From an uncultured Dechloromonas sp. (lineage in GTDB: Bacteria; Pseudomonadota; Gammaproteobacteria; Burkholderiales; Rhodocyclaceae), in the NCBI GenBank assembly GCA_937996725.1, contig CALKUR010000117.1:1-60567 (forward strand): a stretch of DNA of 60,567 nucleotides, read 5' to 3'. Position 1 is the stretch's first letter. Each line of letters opens with the position of its first letter. A model generated the notes under the pieces. That model was not told the DNA's origin and did not search any database. It worked only from the letters and a program-made list of their open reading frames with translations. Shown piece by piece: positions 17,439 to 26,002 of this stretch. A program made the translations under genes and the position numbers.

Positions 17439-18334
17439 GGTGAGTTCCTGATGTGGGTCGGCCGTACCTGATCGCCGATTTGAATCGGTTGTGTCGCAAC
17501 CCGCAGGCGGACGATAGCGGCATCCGGATAGGCCGCGACGATGGTGCCGCTGCCAATGCGGTGGCCGGGCGTCTGGGTGCGGAGAATGCCGGGGTTGTCG
17601 TCGAGGACACTGACGCTGTTGTTGTCACGTGCCTCGACGGGTTGATCCAGTTTGCGACCGTAGGTGGTGACCGGTGGTCGCCAGAGAGAGACCGATCGGC
17701 CTTCCCGGAGGCCACCGCCGCAGCCGCCGGAAATGATCACTAGATCCAGCGAGGTCGATAGCGGATCGGCCAGCACATCGCTAGATGCCAGTGCGATCAC
17801 TTTAATGTCGGCGGTTTCAGGGGTGGGTTCTGCTTTTGTCGGTGGCGAGGCTTCGCAGGCACCGGCCTCCCATTGTTTGGCTTCGCGTTCAGTCATCAGG
17901 CTGTCGCCGCGCGAGACTTCCTGGCGCACCGATTGCAGGCGTACCCAAGCCACCCCGGCTTCGTTCGGGTCGGCAATCTCTTCGTTTTCTGAAAGGCGTT
18001 GCAGCGTTCGGCCGCGGCCCACGGGTACGGCTAAAACACCGAGGGTGCGATCACCATCGCGTAAGCGCAGCCCTTGCCGAAAGAGTAAGACGTTGGTGTC
18101 GGGCGGTAGCCGATCCTGGCTGTCAGCCAGACGGATACGGATGATGCTGCCGCGATCCATGATGCGTTGCTGCGTGGTTGCCCCAGTGACCCGCCCCAAG
18201 TTGGCAAAGACCGCTTCCGGCACGATGAGCGGTAGGCCGAGGGTTTGGGCGAGGGCCAAAGACGATAGGCAAGCGGTGAGTACGCCGGTCCCACACAGGC
18301 GCATGAGTCGTGGCCGATTGAATTTAAGTCGCAT
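17435..18334 (-). CDS. Exported protein upstream of dprA; resembles the LysM-protein slot but shows no LysM domain
   Basis: A 299-aa protein with a signal peptide (hydrophobic residues ~14-29, cleavage likely after SLALA). In related betaproteobacteria a LysM peptidoglycan-binding protein usually sits between def and dprA. Here I see no LysM signature (no YxVxxGDTLW), only the C-terminal type of sequence with short repeated RxGDxL/IGDQVR elements. A Pro/Thr/Glu linker lies around residues 163-175. The gene is divergent from def and overlaps dprA by four bases. Function unknown; a cell-envelope role is inferred from the signal peptide and position. Confidence 0.6.
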   Translation of the reverse strand: MRLKFNRPRLMRLCGTGVLTACLSSLALAQTLGLPLIVPEAVFANLGRVTGATTQQRIMDRGSIIRIRLADSQDRLPPDTNVLLFRQGLRLRDGDRTLGVLAVPVGRGRTLQRLSENEEIADPNEAGVAWVRLQSVRQEVSRGDSLMTEREAKQWEAGACEASPPTKAEPTPETADIKVIALASSDVLADPLSTSLDLVIISGGCGGGLREGRSVSLWRPPVTTYGRKLDQPVEARDNNSVSVLDDNPGILRTQTPGHRIGSGTIVAAYPDAAIVRLRVATQPIQIGDQVRPTHIRNSP

Positions 18335-18337
18335 CGC

Positions 18338-18343
18338 TATAAT
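18338..18343 (+). promoter_or_regulatory. Probable -10 element for def-fmt
   Basis: A perfect TATAAT lies in the 107-base divergent gap upstream of def, just beyond the start of the oppositely oriented gene. No good -35 is present at 17 bases (CGATTG); TTGAAT occurs at a short 14-base spacing. The leader to the def ATG at 18442 would be about 90 bases. Only the -10 is convincing. Confidence 0.4.
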
Positions 18344-18441
18344 ATGGGCTCATGAGGCACCGGAGATTGGTCGCCCGATAAGCATAAATCAATTTACACA
18401 GTCTGCAGCATTTGCGTGCGCAGCCCCCGCGACGAATCACC

Positions 18442-18945
18442 ATGGCCCTACTACCGATTTTACGTTTTCCTGATGAACGGCTCCGTACCATCGCCAAGCC
18501 GGTGACGGTGTTTGATGCCGCCTTGCGTCAGCTAACGCAGGATATGGCCGAGACCATGTACGAAGCACCCGGCATTGGCTTGGCGGCAACGCAGGTGAAC
18601 GTACACCAGCGCGTGGTGGTGATTGATGTGTCGGAAGACCAGAGCCAATTGCAGGTGTTTGTTAACCCGGTCATCGAGCAAGTGAACGGCATGCAGACCT
18701 ATGAAGAAGGTTGCCTGTCGGTACCCGGCATTTACGATAAGGTTGATCGTCCCTCCGATGTGCGCGTGCGCTATCAGGATCTGACTGGCAAAGAGCATGT
18801 GCTGGAAACCGGCGATCTGCTGGCGATTTGTATTCAGCACGAGATCGATCACCTGAACGGAAAAGTGTTTGTCGATCATCTCTCGCAACTGAAGCAGACG
18901 CGGATCAAGAACAAACTGGCCAAGCAGTCTCGCCATAACGCGTGA
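18442..18945 (+). CDS. def: Peptide deformylase
   Basis: Removes the N-formyl group from nascent proteins. The ATG at 18442 gives MALLPILRFPDERL, the family's typical start, and a 167-aa protein. All three metal/catalytic motifs are present: GIGLAATQ, EEGCLSVPG (metal cysteine) and QHEIDHLNG (two metal histidines and the catalytic glutamate). It overlaps fmt by four bases (ATGA), so the formylation and deformylation enzymes are co-translated. Confidence 0.97.
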   Translation: MALLPILRFPDERLRTIAKPVTVFDAALRQLTQDMAETMYEAPGIGLAATQVNVHQRVVVIDVSEDQSQLQVFVNPVIEQVNGMQTYEEGCLSVPGIYDKVDRPSDVRVRYQDLTGKEHVLETGDLLAICIQHEIDHLNGKVFVDHLSQLKQTRIKNKLAKQSRHNA

Positions 18946-19889
18946 TGAACGCACCGAAAAAATTTCGGGTGGGTTTTGCCGGAACGCCGGCTTTTGCTCA
19001 AACGGCACTGCAGGCAATTCTCGATGCAGGCTTTGATGTCGTGGTTGCGCTGACGCAGCCGGATCGCCCTTCGGGTCGTGGGATGCAGCTCACCGCATCA
19101 CCCGTCAAAACGCTGGCGTTGAGCCAAGGCATCCCGGTAGAGCAGCCCGTGTCGTTGCGCAACGACGAAGCACAAGCCATGCTGCGTGCGTACGATTTAG
19201 ATGTACTGGTCGTTGTGGCCTACGGACTCATCTTGCCGCAGGCCGTGCTCGACATGCCACGAGCCGGTTGTTTGAATATCCATGCCTCATTGCTGCCGCG
19301 CTGGCGTGGTGCAGCGCCGATTCATCGTGCCATCGAGGCCGGTGATACCGAGACGGGTGTGTGCATCATGCAGATGGACGCGGGCCTGGATACCGGTGGT
19401 GTCGTGGATGAGGCGCGTTTGCCCATTCTGACGACTGAGAGCACCGCGCAATTACACGATCGTCTGGCAGCGTTGGGTGCGGAACGCATCGTTGCTGTTT
19501 TACAAAAGCTGGCTACTGGTGAAACGCTGGTCGCGAATGCGCAGCCCGAAGCAGGCGTGACTTATGCCCACAAACTGGAAAAGGCCGAGTCCCTGCTCGA
19601 TGTGACGGCACCGGCCGCAGTGCTGGATCGTAAGGTCCGCGCTTACAACCCCTTTCCGGGGGCGGTGTTACAGGCGGGCGAGAAGCCGATCAAGATCTGG
19701 CAGGCCAGCCTGGTGGACGGTCACGGCGCACCGGGCAGTGTCTTGGTTTCTGATGCGTCTGGCGTGGTGATGGCCTGTGGTGACGGCGCGTTACGCCTAG
19801 AGGTGCTGCAGGCACCCGGCGGCAAACGTTTGCCCGCTGCCGATTTTTTGCGTGGTCACCCGCTGCCGGTTGGGACCTTACTGGCTTGA
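18942..19889 (+). CDS. fmt: Methionyl-tRNA formyltransferase
   Basis: Formylates Met-tRNA(fMet) using 10-formyl-tetrahydrofolate, 315 aa. The N-terminal catalytic domain shows FAGTPAFAQTAL, the TQPDRPSGRGMQL loop, the active-site region LNIHASLLPRWRGAAPI and MDAGLDTGG. The C-terminal domain (about 210-315) is an OB-like tRNA-binding domain with VRAYNPFPGA. Overlaps def. Confidence 0.97.
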   Translation: MMNAPKKFRVGFAGTPAFAQTALQAILDAGFDVVVALTQPDRPSGRGMQLTASPVKTLALSQGIPVEQPVSLRNDEAQAMLRAYDLDVLVVVAYGLILPQAVLDMPRAGCLNIHASLLPRWRGAAPIHRAIEAGDTETGVCIMQMDAGLDTGGVVDEARLPILTTESTAQLHDRLAALGAERIVAVLQKLATGETLVANAQPEAGVTYAHKLEKAESLLDVTAPAAVLDRKVRAYNPFPGAVLQAGEKPIKIWQASLVDGHGAPGSVLVSDASGVVMACGDGALRLEVLQAPGGKRLPAADFLRGHPLPVGTLLA

Positions 19890-19991
19890 AAGTCGGTGCC
19901 GGGGCATTACCTAACCCAGTACGCTAAGTAATTCTTAAGCCCGATTGGTTTTAATGATCCCCGTGGCCGTGTTTTGCCCGAAGGAGTGATG

Positions 19992-20837
19992 ATGAGTAAC
20001 TGGTTCAAGACAACGATATTGTTTGCCGCGATTACGGCGCTCTTTATGATGATCGGCGCCTTGATCGGTGGTCGCGACGGCATGATGATGGCCCTCCTGA
20101 TTGGCGGCGGTATGAATTTCTTTGCCTACTGGTTCTCGGACAAGATGGTGCTGCGTATGTATAACGCGCAGCCTATCGACGAAACTTCGTCGCCCTATCT
20201 CTTCAACATGGTGCGCGATCTAGCGTCGCGTGCCCAGTTGCCGATGCCGCGCGTGTATTTGATCGACGAAGCGCAACCGAATGCCTTTGCCACCGGCCGT
20301 AACCCAGAAAATGCGGCAGTAGCCGCAACGACTGGGATCGTCAGCCTGTTGAGCGAACGCGAGCTGCGTGGGGTGATGGCGCACGAGCTGGCCCACGTGA
20401 AGCATCGGGATATTCTGACGTCGACGATTGCGGCGACTCTAGCCGGTGCGATTTCAGCGCTCGCCAATTTCGCCATGTTCTTTGGTGGCCGTGATCAAGA
20501 CGGTCGCCCGGCGAATGCCGTGGTGAGCATCATTGTGGCCATCATTGCCCCGCTGGCGGCCATGCTGATTCAGATGGCGATTTCACGCGCCCGAGAATTT
20601 GAAGCAGATCGTGGTGGTGCCGAGATCAGTGGCGATCCGCTGGCATTGGCCAGCGCCTTGGGGAAGATCGATGCCTATGCACGGGGTATTCCGTTTCCTA
20701 CGGCCGAGGCGCATCCTGCCACGGCACAGATGATGATCATGAACCCGCTGGCCGGCGGTGCGATTGATAGTCTCTTTTCGACGCACCCGAAGACCGCAGA
20801 GCGTATTGCGCGTCTGGAGGCGATGACGCGCGGCTAG
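19992..20837 (+). CDS. htpX: Membrane zinc metalloprotease HtpX
   Basis: An M48 protease involved in membrane-protein quality control. The ATG at 19992 has AAGGAG five bases upstream and gives a 281-aa protein, close to the family length; an ATG three bases earlier is less well spaced. The zinc motif HELAHVKHRD begins at residue 131, the third ligand is in EFEADRGGAE, and four hydrophobic segments are visible (two N-terminal, two after the HExxH). Expected in the inner membrane with its active site in the cytoplasm. Confidence 0.95.
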   Translation: MSNWFKTTILFAAITALFMMIGALIGGRDGMMMALLIGGGMNFFAYWFSDKMVLRMYNAQPIDETSSPYLFNMVRDLASRAQLPMPRVYLIDEAQPNAFATGRNPENAAVAATTGIVSLLSERELRGVMAHELAHVKHRDILTSTIAATLAGAISALANFAMFFGGRDQDGRPANAVVSIIVAIIAPLAAMLIQMAISRAREFEADRGGAEISGDPLALASALGKIDAYARGIPFPTAEAHPATAQMMIMNPLAGGAIDSLFSTHPKTAERIARLEAMTRG

Positions 20838-20854
20838 CGCGTGCTGGCTGGGTA

Positions 20855-21796
20855 TTAAGGCAAATCCTTCAGCGCTTGCGTCACGATATAGGCAAGGCGT
20901 CGACCAGCCAGTGCCAATCGGGTTTGCGAGATCTCCCGGCCATTGAGCCAGTAATCCTGGCGGATAATAAATATGCCGGGCAGATCGGCATCGGGTAACA
21001 GCCCTGGGTAGACCTGATTACGGGCGATATTGAACGACTCTTCAATCCAGCCGAGCGGCGGCTGGGTGAGTTCGTTCTCGGTCACCAGCAAAGAATGTTG
21101 CAGCAGCCGGATCAATTCTTTATTAAAGCGAGTACTACCGGGGCGCGCTTGTCCGGGAAGCTCATCCCACCAACGATGCAGACTGATCGGGTCGGGGGGT
21201 TTTCTACCGGCATCAATGACCGTGACGAGGTTGCCGCCCGCATCTTGTTCGCCCGGCTGGCCGGGGGCGGCGCGGCTAGCGCAGTGCAGCGGTTGGTGTG
21301 CATCGGCGAGCAGATGGCTAACCCAGGCGAGTGCAATCGCGCGGTCGTGTGTCGATAGGGACGGATCGCTCAATAAACGGATCTGTGCATTGAGCGCCGG
21401 TTCGAGAAGCCCGTGCGGTTTTTGCCGGAAGGGCTGCGTCACGTCACGATCCGCAAAGTGCCAGCGGCGGGTGCTTTCGCCCGTCGCAGCCCGTCGCAAC
21501 CATTCTCTAAGTGAAGCAGGCGGCGTGTCTGATGTCGAAGTATCGGATCGATCTTTGATTTGATCGGGCCAGAGGGCGGCAGCCATCCAGGCCGCTTCAC
21601 CGGATTTATCGCGGGTGCCAGTAATGAGCTGCTGGCTTTGTAACAGGCGCTCGATGCGGGCGCGGGCGGGTTTATCCAATGCCGACCAGGCCACCGCCAC
21701 GACCTCCTGATGACCCGTGCCATTCCATGCGTGTACCAGCGATGCGGGCAATGCCAGCAGGCAAATGAGTGACCGGAAAAAACGGGGAAATTTCAT
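20855..21796 (-). CDS. Secreted S1/P1-type zinc nuclease
   Basis: A 313-aa single-strand nuclease of the S1/P1 family. The start is set at the ATG at 21796 because it is followed by a signal peptide (FFRSLICLLALPASLVHA). Cleavage after VHA exposes a mature N-terminal Trp followed by His at mature position 6 (WNGTGH), exactly the first two zinc ligands of P1 nuclease. Further ligand motifs are WHFADRDV, WVSHLLADAHQPLHC and GGNLVTV, then LHRWWDELPG. A periplasmic or extracellular role in nucleic-acid scavenging is inferred. It is divergent from rsmB. Confidence 0.9.
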   Translation of the reverse strand: MKFPRFFRSLICLLALPASLVHAWNGTGHQEVVAVAWSALDKPARARIERLLQSQQLITGTRDKSGEAAWMAAALWPDQIKDRSDTSTSDTPPASLREWLRRAATGESTRRWHFADRDVTQPFRQKPHGLLEPALNAQIRLLSDPSLSTHDRAIALAWVSHLLADAHQPLHCASRAAPGQPGEQDAGGNLVTVIDAGRKPPDPISLHRWWDELPGQARPGSTRFNKELIRLLQHSLLVTENELTQPPLGWIEESFNIARNQVYPGLLPDADLPGIFIIRQDYWLNGREISQTRLALAGRRLAYIVTQALKDLP

Positions 21797-21810
21797 GCCG
21801 CGCGGGGGCC

Positions 21811-21838
21811 TTTTGTAGTGTTGTAAACATGCTACACT
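21811..21838 (+). promoter_or_regulatory. Extended -10 promoter for rsmB with an embedded dyad
   Basis: TACACT at 21833-21838 is preceded by TGC (extended -10), with TTTTGT as a weak -35 16 bases further upstream. An imperfect dyad, TGTAG...CTACA around TGTT/AACA, spans the spacer and could be an operator. It serves the rsmB-DUF4390-ntrYX strand; the divergent nuclease gene starts only 50 bases away. Confidence 0.4.
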
Positions 21839-21845
21839 CAAATCA

Positions 21846-23261
21846 ATGATGAGTCGCCCAAATAGTCGGTCAAGCAGCCGATCAGAGCCTAGTAGCCGGA
21901 CGTCCCGCGCCCAGGGTAGCGCACGTCCATCGGGCTCGAATCGGCCAACGCGGGCACCGCAACCCCTACAACCCGACTCGCTGGCCTGGGCCATGAAAAC
22001 GGCCGCCGATTGTGTGGTCGACGTGGTGGCGTTTGGGCGCAGCTTGACGGCCGTTCTGGCCAAACTGCGGCAACAGGATCTGCCAGCCAATGCTGTGCGA
22101 GCACAGGCGATTGATCTGACCTACGCGACGCTGCGACGTTATTGTCGTGGTGATGTGGAACTCTCGCTATTGCTCGATCGTCCGACGGCGGAAGATGAAT
22201 TGCGGAGTCTTCTGCGGGTAGCGCTGTGCTGGTTAGAAATGCACCCGGAAAAATCACACGTCGGTGTGGATCAGGCGGTGGAGGCTGCGGCCACGCTCTC
22301 GGGCGGTCGCTATCGTGGTTTTGTGAATGCCATTTTGCGCCGCGCGTTGCGCGAGCGAGCACAACTTGATGCCGCGATTGCAAACGACGTTGAAGCGCAG
22401 TATCAGCATCCTGATTGGTGGTTGCAACGTTTAAAGACTGATTGGCCAACACAGTGGGAAAGCATCGTAGCTGCGGGTAACCGTAAGCCACCCATGGGCT
22501 TGCGCGTGAATTGTTTAAAGACCGATATGGCGACGTATCGGCAACAGCTATCAGCAGTAGGCGCGAACGCTGAAGCAGCGTTACTGGAAGACGCGCCAAC
22601 GGCCGTGTTGCTAACCCAGCCCCAGCCCGCAGACAGCTTGCCGGGCTACGCAGCGGGTTGGGTATCCGTGCAAGATCTGGGCGCACAACAAGCTGCCCAA
22701 TTGTTAAACGTACAGTCGGGTATGCGCGTGCTGGATGCTTGTGCGGCACCAGGCGGTAAGGCGGCGCACATACTCGAATGCGTCCCGATTGAATTGACGG
22801 CCGTTGAGGCGGATCGCGAACGTTGTACTGCACTGAAGCGTGCGTTAGATCCTGCGCGCTTCCCGGCAGACCGGACGATCAATGTGATTTGCGCCGATGC
22901 AACGCAAATAGATGCGGCCTGGGCCAAACGCCCTTTCGATGCCATCCTGCTGGATGCGCCGTGTTCTGGCTCCGGCGTGGCCGGTCGACACCCGGATGCG
23001 AAATGGTTACGCCGAGAAGATGATGTTTATGCCGTGTCGCGTACGCAGAAAAAATTACTAAATACGCTCTGGCCATTGTTGAAACCGGGTGGCCAGATGC
23101 TCTATGGCACCTGTTCGGTCTTCGCGCAGGAAAACACGCAGCAAATAGCCGCCTTTCTCGGCCGTACGCCGGATGCGCGTTTGGTGCGAGAGATGCATCT
23201 GTTGCCGGATGCGCGGCATGATGGTTTTTACTACGCATTGTTGCAGAAGGTGCCGGCGTGA
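21846..23261 (+). CDS. rsmB: 16S rRNA (cytosine-967-C5)-methyltransferase RsmB
   Basis: A 471-aa protein: a disordered Ser/Arg/Pro-rich N-terminal ~45 residues, a NusB-like RNA-binding domain (about 45-185, ending GFVNAILRR), and the SAM-dependent Fmu domain (DACAAPGGKAAHILE; the two catalytic-cysteine motifs DAPCSGSG and YGTCSVFAQENTQQI). The Ser/Arg-rich extension is not part of the standard family and may mean translation starts further in. The stop overlaps the next gene (GTGA). Confidence 0.94.
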   Translation: MMSRPNSRSSSRSEPSSRTSRAQGSARPSGSNRPTRAPQPLQPDSLAWAMKTAADCVVDVVAFGRSLTAVLAKLRQQDLPANAVRAQAIDLTYATLRRYCRGDVELSLLLDRPTAEDELRSLLRVALCWLEMHPEKSHVGVDQAVEAAATLSGGRYRGFVNAILRRALRERAQLDAAIANDVEAQYQHPDWWLQRLKTDWPTQWESIVAAGNRKPPMGLRVNCLKTDMATYRQQLSAVGANAEAALLEDAPTAVLLTQPQPADSLPGYAAGWVSVQDLGAQQAAQLLNVQSGMRVLDACAAPGGKAAHILECVPIELTAVEADRERCTALKRALDPARFPADRTINVICADATQIDAAWAKRPFDAILLDAPCSGSGVAGRHPDAKWLRREDDVYAVSRTQKKLLNTLWPLLKPGGQMLYGTCSVFAQENTQQIAAFLGRTPDARLVREMHLLPDARHDGFYYALLQKVPA

Positions 23262-23839
23262 ACCCGCAGATCAAGCGTAGGCTCTTCGGTTGGCTGCTAG
23301 CCGTATGCCTGAGCATGCCGAGCGTCTCTGCGCTGGCGGCGGGTGCCGAGGTTCGTCCACCCACAATTACCCAGACCGATGAGGCGGTTGTGCTCACGGG
23401 GAACTTTTCGCTCGTGCTGACACCGGCATTGATTGATGCAGTGGACCACGGTATTCCACTGGTCTTTCAGATGGAAGCCGAACTCAAGCGTTCGCGTTGG
23501 TACTGGATGGATGAAGTTGTGTATCGGGCCCGCGTCGATCGGCGCCTGACCTACAACGCCTTGGTACGCAATTACCGCGTAAGCGATGCCGCGAACGGTC
23601 GAAATTTTGTGAAGCTGGATGATGCCGTGGCCTATATCGCTCGCCCAGCTGAATGGCGCTTGCCGCAAGAGCAGGCTAAGACGGGTGATGCCATTGAAGT
23701 AGCTATCCGGTTCCGGTTGGACCCAGCGTTTCTACCGAAACCCTTTCAGGTGGTGTCCTTTGGCGACCGGGATTGGCGTATCGATAGCGACTGGCGCAGT
23801 TTTCGTATGACGGTGCCCGCTGTCGTCGGAGTGAAGTAA
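23258..23839 (+). CDS. DUF4390 domain exported protein
   Basis: A 193-aa protein with a signal peptide (LFGWLLAVCLSMPSVSALAAGA) and a DUF4390 body predicted to be mostly beta (RRLTYNALVRNYRVSDAANG; WRLPQEQAKTG). Starts at GTG overlapping the rsmB stop and overlaps ntrY by one base (TAATG), so it is translated with the two-component system. This rsmB-DUF4390-ntrY-ntrX order is typical of betaproteobacteria. Biochemical role unknown. Confidence 0.88.
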   Translation: MNPQIKRRLFGWLLAVCLSMPSVSALAAGAEVRPPTITQTDEAVVLTGNFSLVLTPALIDAVDHGIPLVFQMEAELKRSRWYWMDEVVYRARVDRRLTYNALVRNYRVSDAANGRNFVKLDDAVAYIARPAEWRLPQEQAKTGDAIEVAIRFRLDPAFLPKPFQVVSFGDRDWRIDSDWRSFRMTVPAVVGVK

Positions 23840-26001
23840 TGCGCCTAGCCATGTTCATCATGACCCTGGTATCGGTGGCGCTGCTGTTCCTGCTGACGCA
23901 GGCGTCGGCCAATACCGATTTCTTTGCACGTCACTATTTTTGGTTAGTCGGTCTGAATGTGGCGCTGGGTTTGGCGATGGCAGCCGTGATTGGCGTGCAG
24001 CTGTATCGCCTTTGGCGCGATCATCGCGAACAGATTTTTGGCGCACGTTTAAAGTTTCGCCTAATGCTGATGTTGGCGCTGATGGCCCTAGTGCCAGGTG
24101 CGCTGATCTACGCAGTCTCGGTTCAGTTTGTGACGCGCAGTATCGAGAGCTGGTTTGATGTGCGCGTAGAACAAGCGCTAGAGGCGGGTTTGAGTCTCGG
24201 CCGCGATGCGCTGGAAGGCGTAACGGCGGGTCTTGTCGCAACAACGCGGGATGCATCGGTGGCGATTGCCCAGCGCGGCAATAACGCCGCGCCACAAGTG
24301 TTAGACAAGCTGAAAAAAGTGACGGGCGCGCAATCGACGGCGCTCCTGCAGATCGTGGGAAACCGTATTGTCGTACTTGGTTCGTCGGAACCACGTAGTG
24401 AACAGTTAGTGCCACCACTGCCAGCGCAGGTGGATGCCGCTCGTAAGGATGGCGCATTCTCTTCCATCGAAGCCGATGGCACCGGCCAGCCCATGCTGCG
24501 TGCGATGGTGATATTGCCGGGCGACGAGCGGCAGGCGCAGCCACGCTTGTTGGAGGTCAGCATGCCGATCCCGGCGAAGCTGGCGACTGATTCGGAAGCG
24601 GTGCAAACGGTGTATCGCGAATACCGTGAACTCGAGCTGGCGCGGGCGGGCTTGACCCGACTGTATGCCATCACGCTCACACTGACCTTATTGCTGGCAC
24701 TTGCCGCGGCATTTGCTGCCGCTTTTATTCTGGCGCGACGGTTTACGGCACCGCTAACCATTCTGGCTGAAGGTACGCAGGCCGTGGCTGCGGGTGACCT
24801 GTCACCAAAGCAGATTGTGGTGAGCAATGACGAAATGGGGATATTGACCCAGTCCTTTAACCGCATGACCTATCAATTGCGTGAAGCACATACGGAAACT
24901 GAACGTCATCGCGCCGATCTCGAACGCGCCCGGGCTTATCTGCAGGAAGTTTTGGATAACCTGTCGGCAGGCGTTCTGGCGTTTGATCGTCGTTTCGTCC
25001 TTAAGGCAGTGAACGGTGCAGCACATACTCTGCTTAAGGAAGACTGGGTTGGGCTACTCTCGGAGCCACTGGAAGCCTGGCCACGCCAGGAACAGTTGGC
25101 GCGTACGATCCGCGATGGTTTCGCGCAGCATGGCGATGCGGATTGGCAGCTGGAGGTCGAGCGTGTACTGCCCGATGGCCGAAAACAGCAATTGATGGTG
25201 CATGGCTCAGAATTGCCTGAGCAATCAGGCGGTGGTTACGTGGTGGTCTTTGATGACATTACCGAGCTGATCCAGGCACAACGTGCGACGGCCTGGGGCG
25301 AAGTCGCTCGCCGTTTGGCCCATGAAATCAAGAACCCACTTACGCCGATCCAGCTGGCGGCTGAACGCCTGGAACACAAGCTGGCGGGGCAATTAAACGA
25401 ACAGGATGCTGACATACTGCAACGATCGACGCGCACCATCGTCAATCAGGTACAAGCGATGAAGCATATGGTCGATAGCTTCCGTGACTACGCGCGGCTG
25501 CCGCCAGCAAAATTGGTAAAGCTGGATCTGAATGAGCTGCTGCGTGAACTTCTGGTGCTGTATGAAGCATCACTAACGCCGATTTGTGCGACGCTCGCCG
25601 CAGACCTCCCTCTGGTCAAAGGTGACCCAGCGCAGTTGCGCCAGATCATTCACAATTTGATTCGTAATGCGCAGGACGCGACCGAAGGTCGTGTTGATTT
25701 GCAGATCGACGTGGCCACACGTGTGGTCAATCAACATCAGGTTGAATTGGTGATTGGCGATTCGGGTCCGGGCTTCCCGACCGAAATCATGGCGAACGCC
25801 TTTGAGCCGTATGTGACGACCAAGCCGAAGGGTACCGGTCTGGGCTTGCCCATTGTGAAGAAAATTATCGAAGAGCATGGCGGCAAAATTTCGCTCGCCA
25901 ATCGCCCGGAGGGTGGTGCGGAAATCCGTATCGTCCTGCTGGCAGCCAAAGCAGACGTAGCATTGAATAATCATGACACTGAGAAGTCGGTAGGAGCCTG
26001 A
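23839..26001 (+). CDS. ntrY: Sensor histidine kinase NtrY
   Basis: A 720-aa membrane kinase. Three hydrophobic segments lie in the first ~100 residues and one at about 280, followed by a HAMP domain (RRFTAPLTILAEGTQAVAAGDL), a PAS domain (about 370-480) and the kinase core. The phospho-accepting His is H495 in RRLAHEIKNPLTP; the ATP-binding motifs are NLIRNAQDAT, DSGPGFP and GTGLGLPIVKK. NtrY proteins are linked to redox and nitrogen control. Its partner ntrX begins two bases later. Confidence 0.94.
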   Translation: MRLAMFIMTLVSVALLFLLTQASANTDFFARHYFWLVGLNVALGLAMAAVIGVQLYRLWRDHREQIFGARLKFRLMLMLALMALVPGALIYAVSVQFVTRSIESWFDVRVEQALEAGLSLGRDALEGVTAGLVATTRDASVAIAQRGNNAAPQVLDKLKKVTGAQSTALLQIVGNRIVVLGSSEPRSEQLVPPLPAQVDAARKDGAFSSIEADGTGQPMLRAMVILPGDERQAQPRLLEVSMPIPAKLATDSEAVQTVYREYRELELARAGLTRLYAITLTLTLLLALAAAFAAAFILARRFTAPLTILAEGTQAVAAGDLSPKQIVVSNDEMGILTQSFNRMTYQLREAHTETERHRADLERARAYLQEVLDNLSAGVLAFDRRFVLKAVNGAAHTLLKEDWVGLLSEPLEAWPRQEQLARTIRDGFAQHGDADWQLEVERVLPDGRKQQLMVHGSELPEQSGGGYVVVFDDITELIQAQRATAWGEVARRLAHEIKNPLTPIQLAAERLEHKLAGQLNEQDADILQRSTRTIVNQVQAMKHMVDSFRDYARLPPAKLVKLDLNELLRELLVLYEASLTPICATLAADLPLVKGDPAQLRQIIHNLIRNAQDATEGRVDLQIDVATRVVNQHQVELVIGDSGPGFPTEIMANAFEPYVTTKPKGTGLGLPIVKKIIEEHGGKISLANRPEGGAEIRIVLLAAKADVALNNHDTEKSVGA

Positions 26002-26002
26002 T

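Noticed and set aside
20380..20405. A parS-like CACGTGAA near GCCCACGTGAAGCA in htpX
   Set aside because: It matches the parS palindrome at only about 13 of 16 positions and encodes the conserved HELAHVKH motif, so coding constraint explains it.
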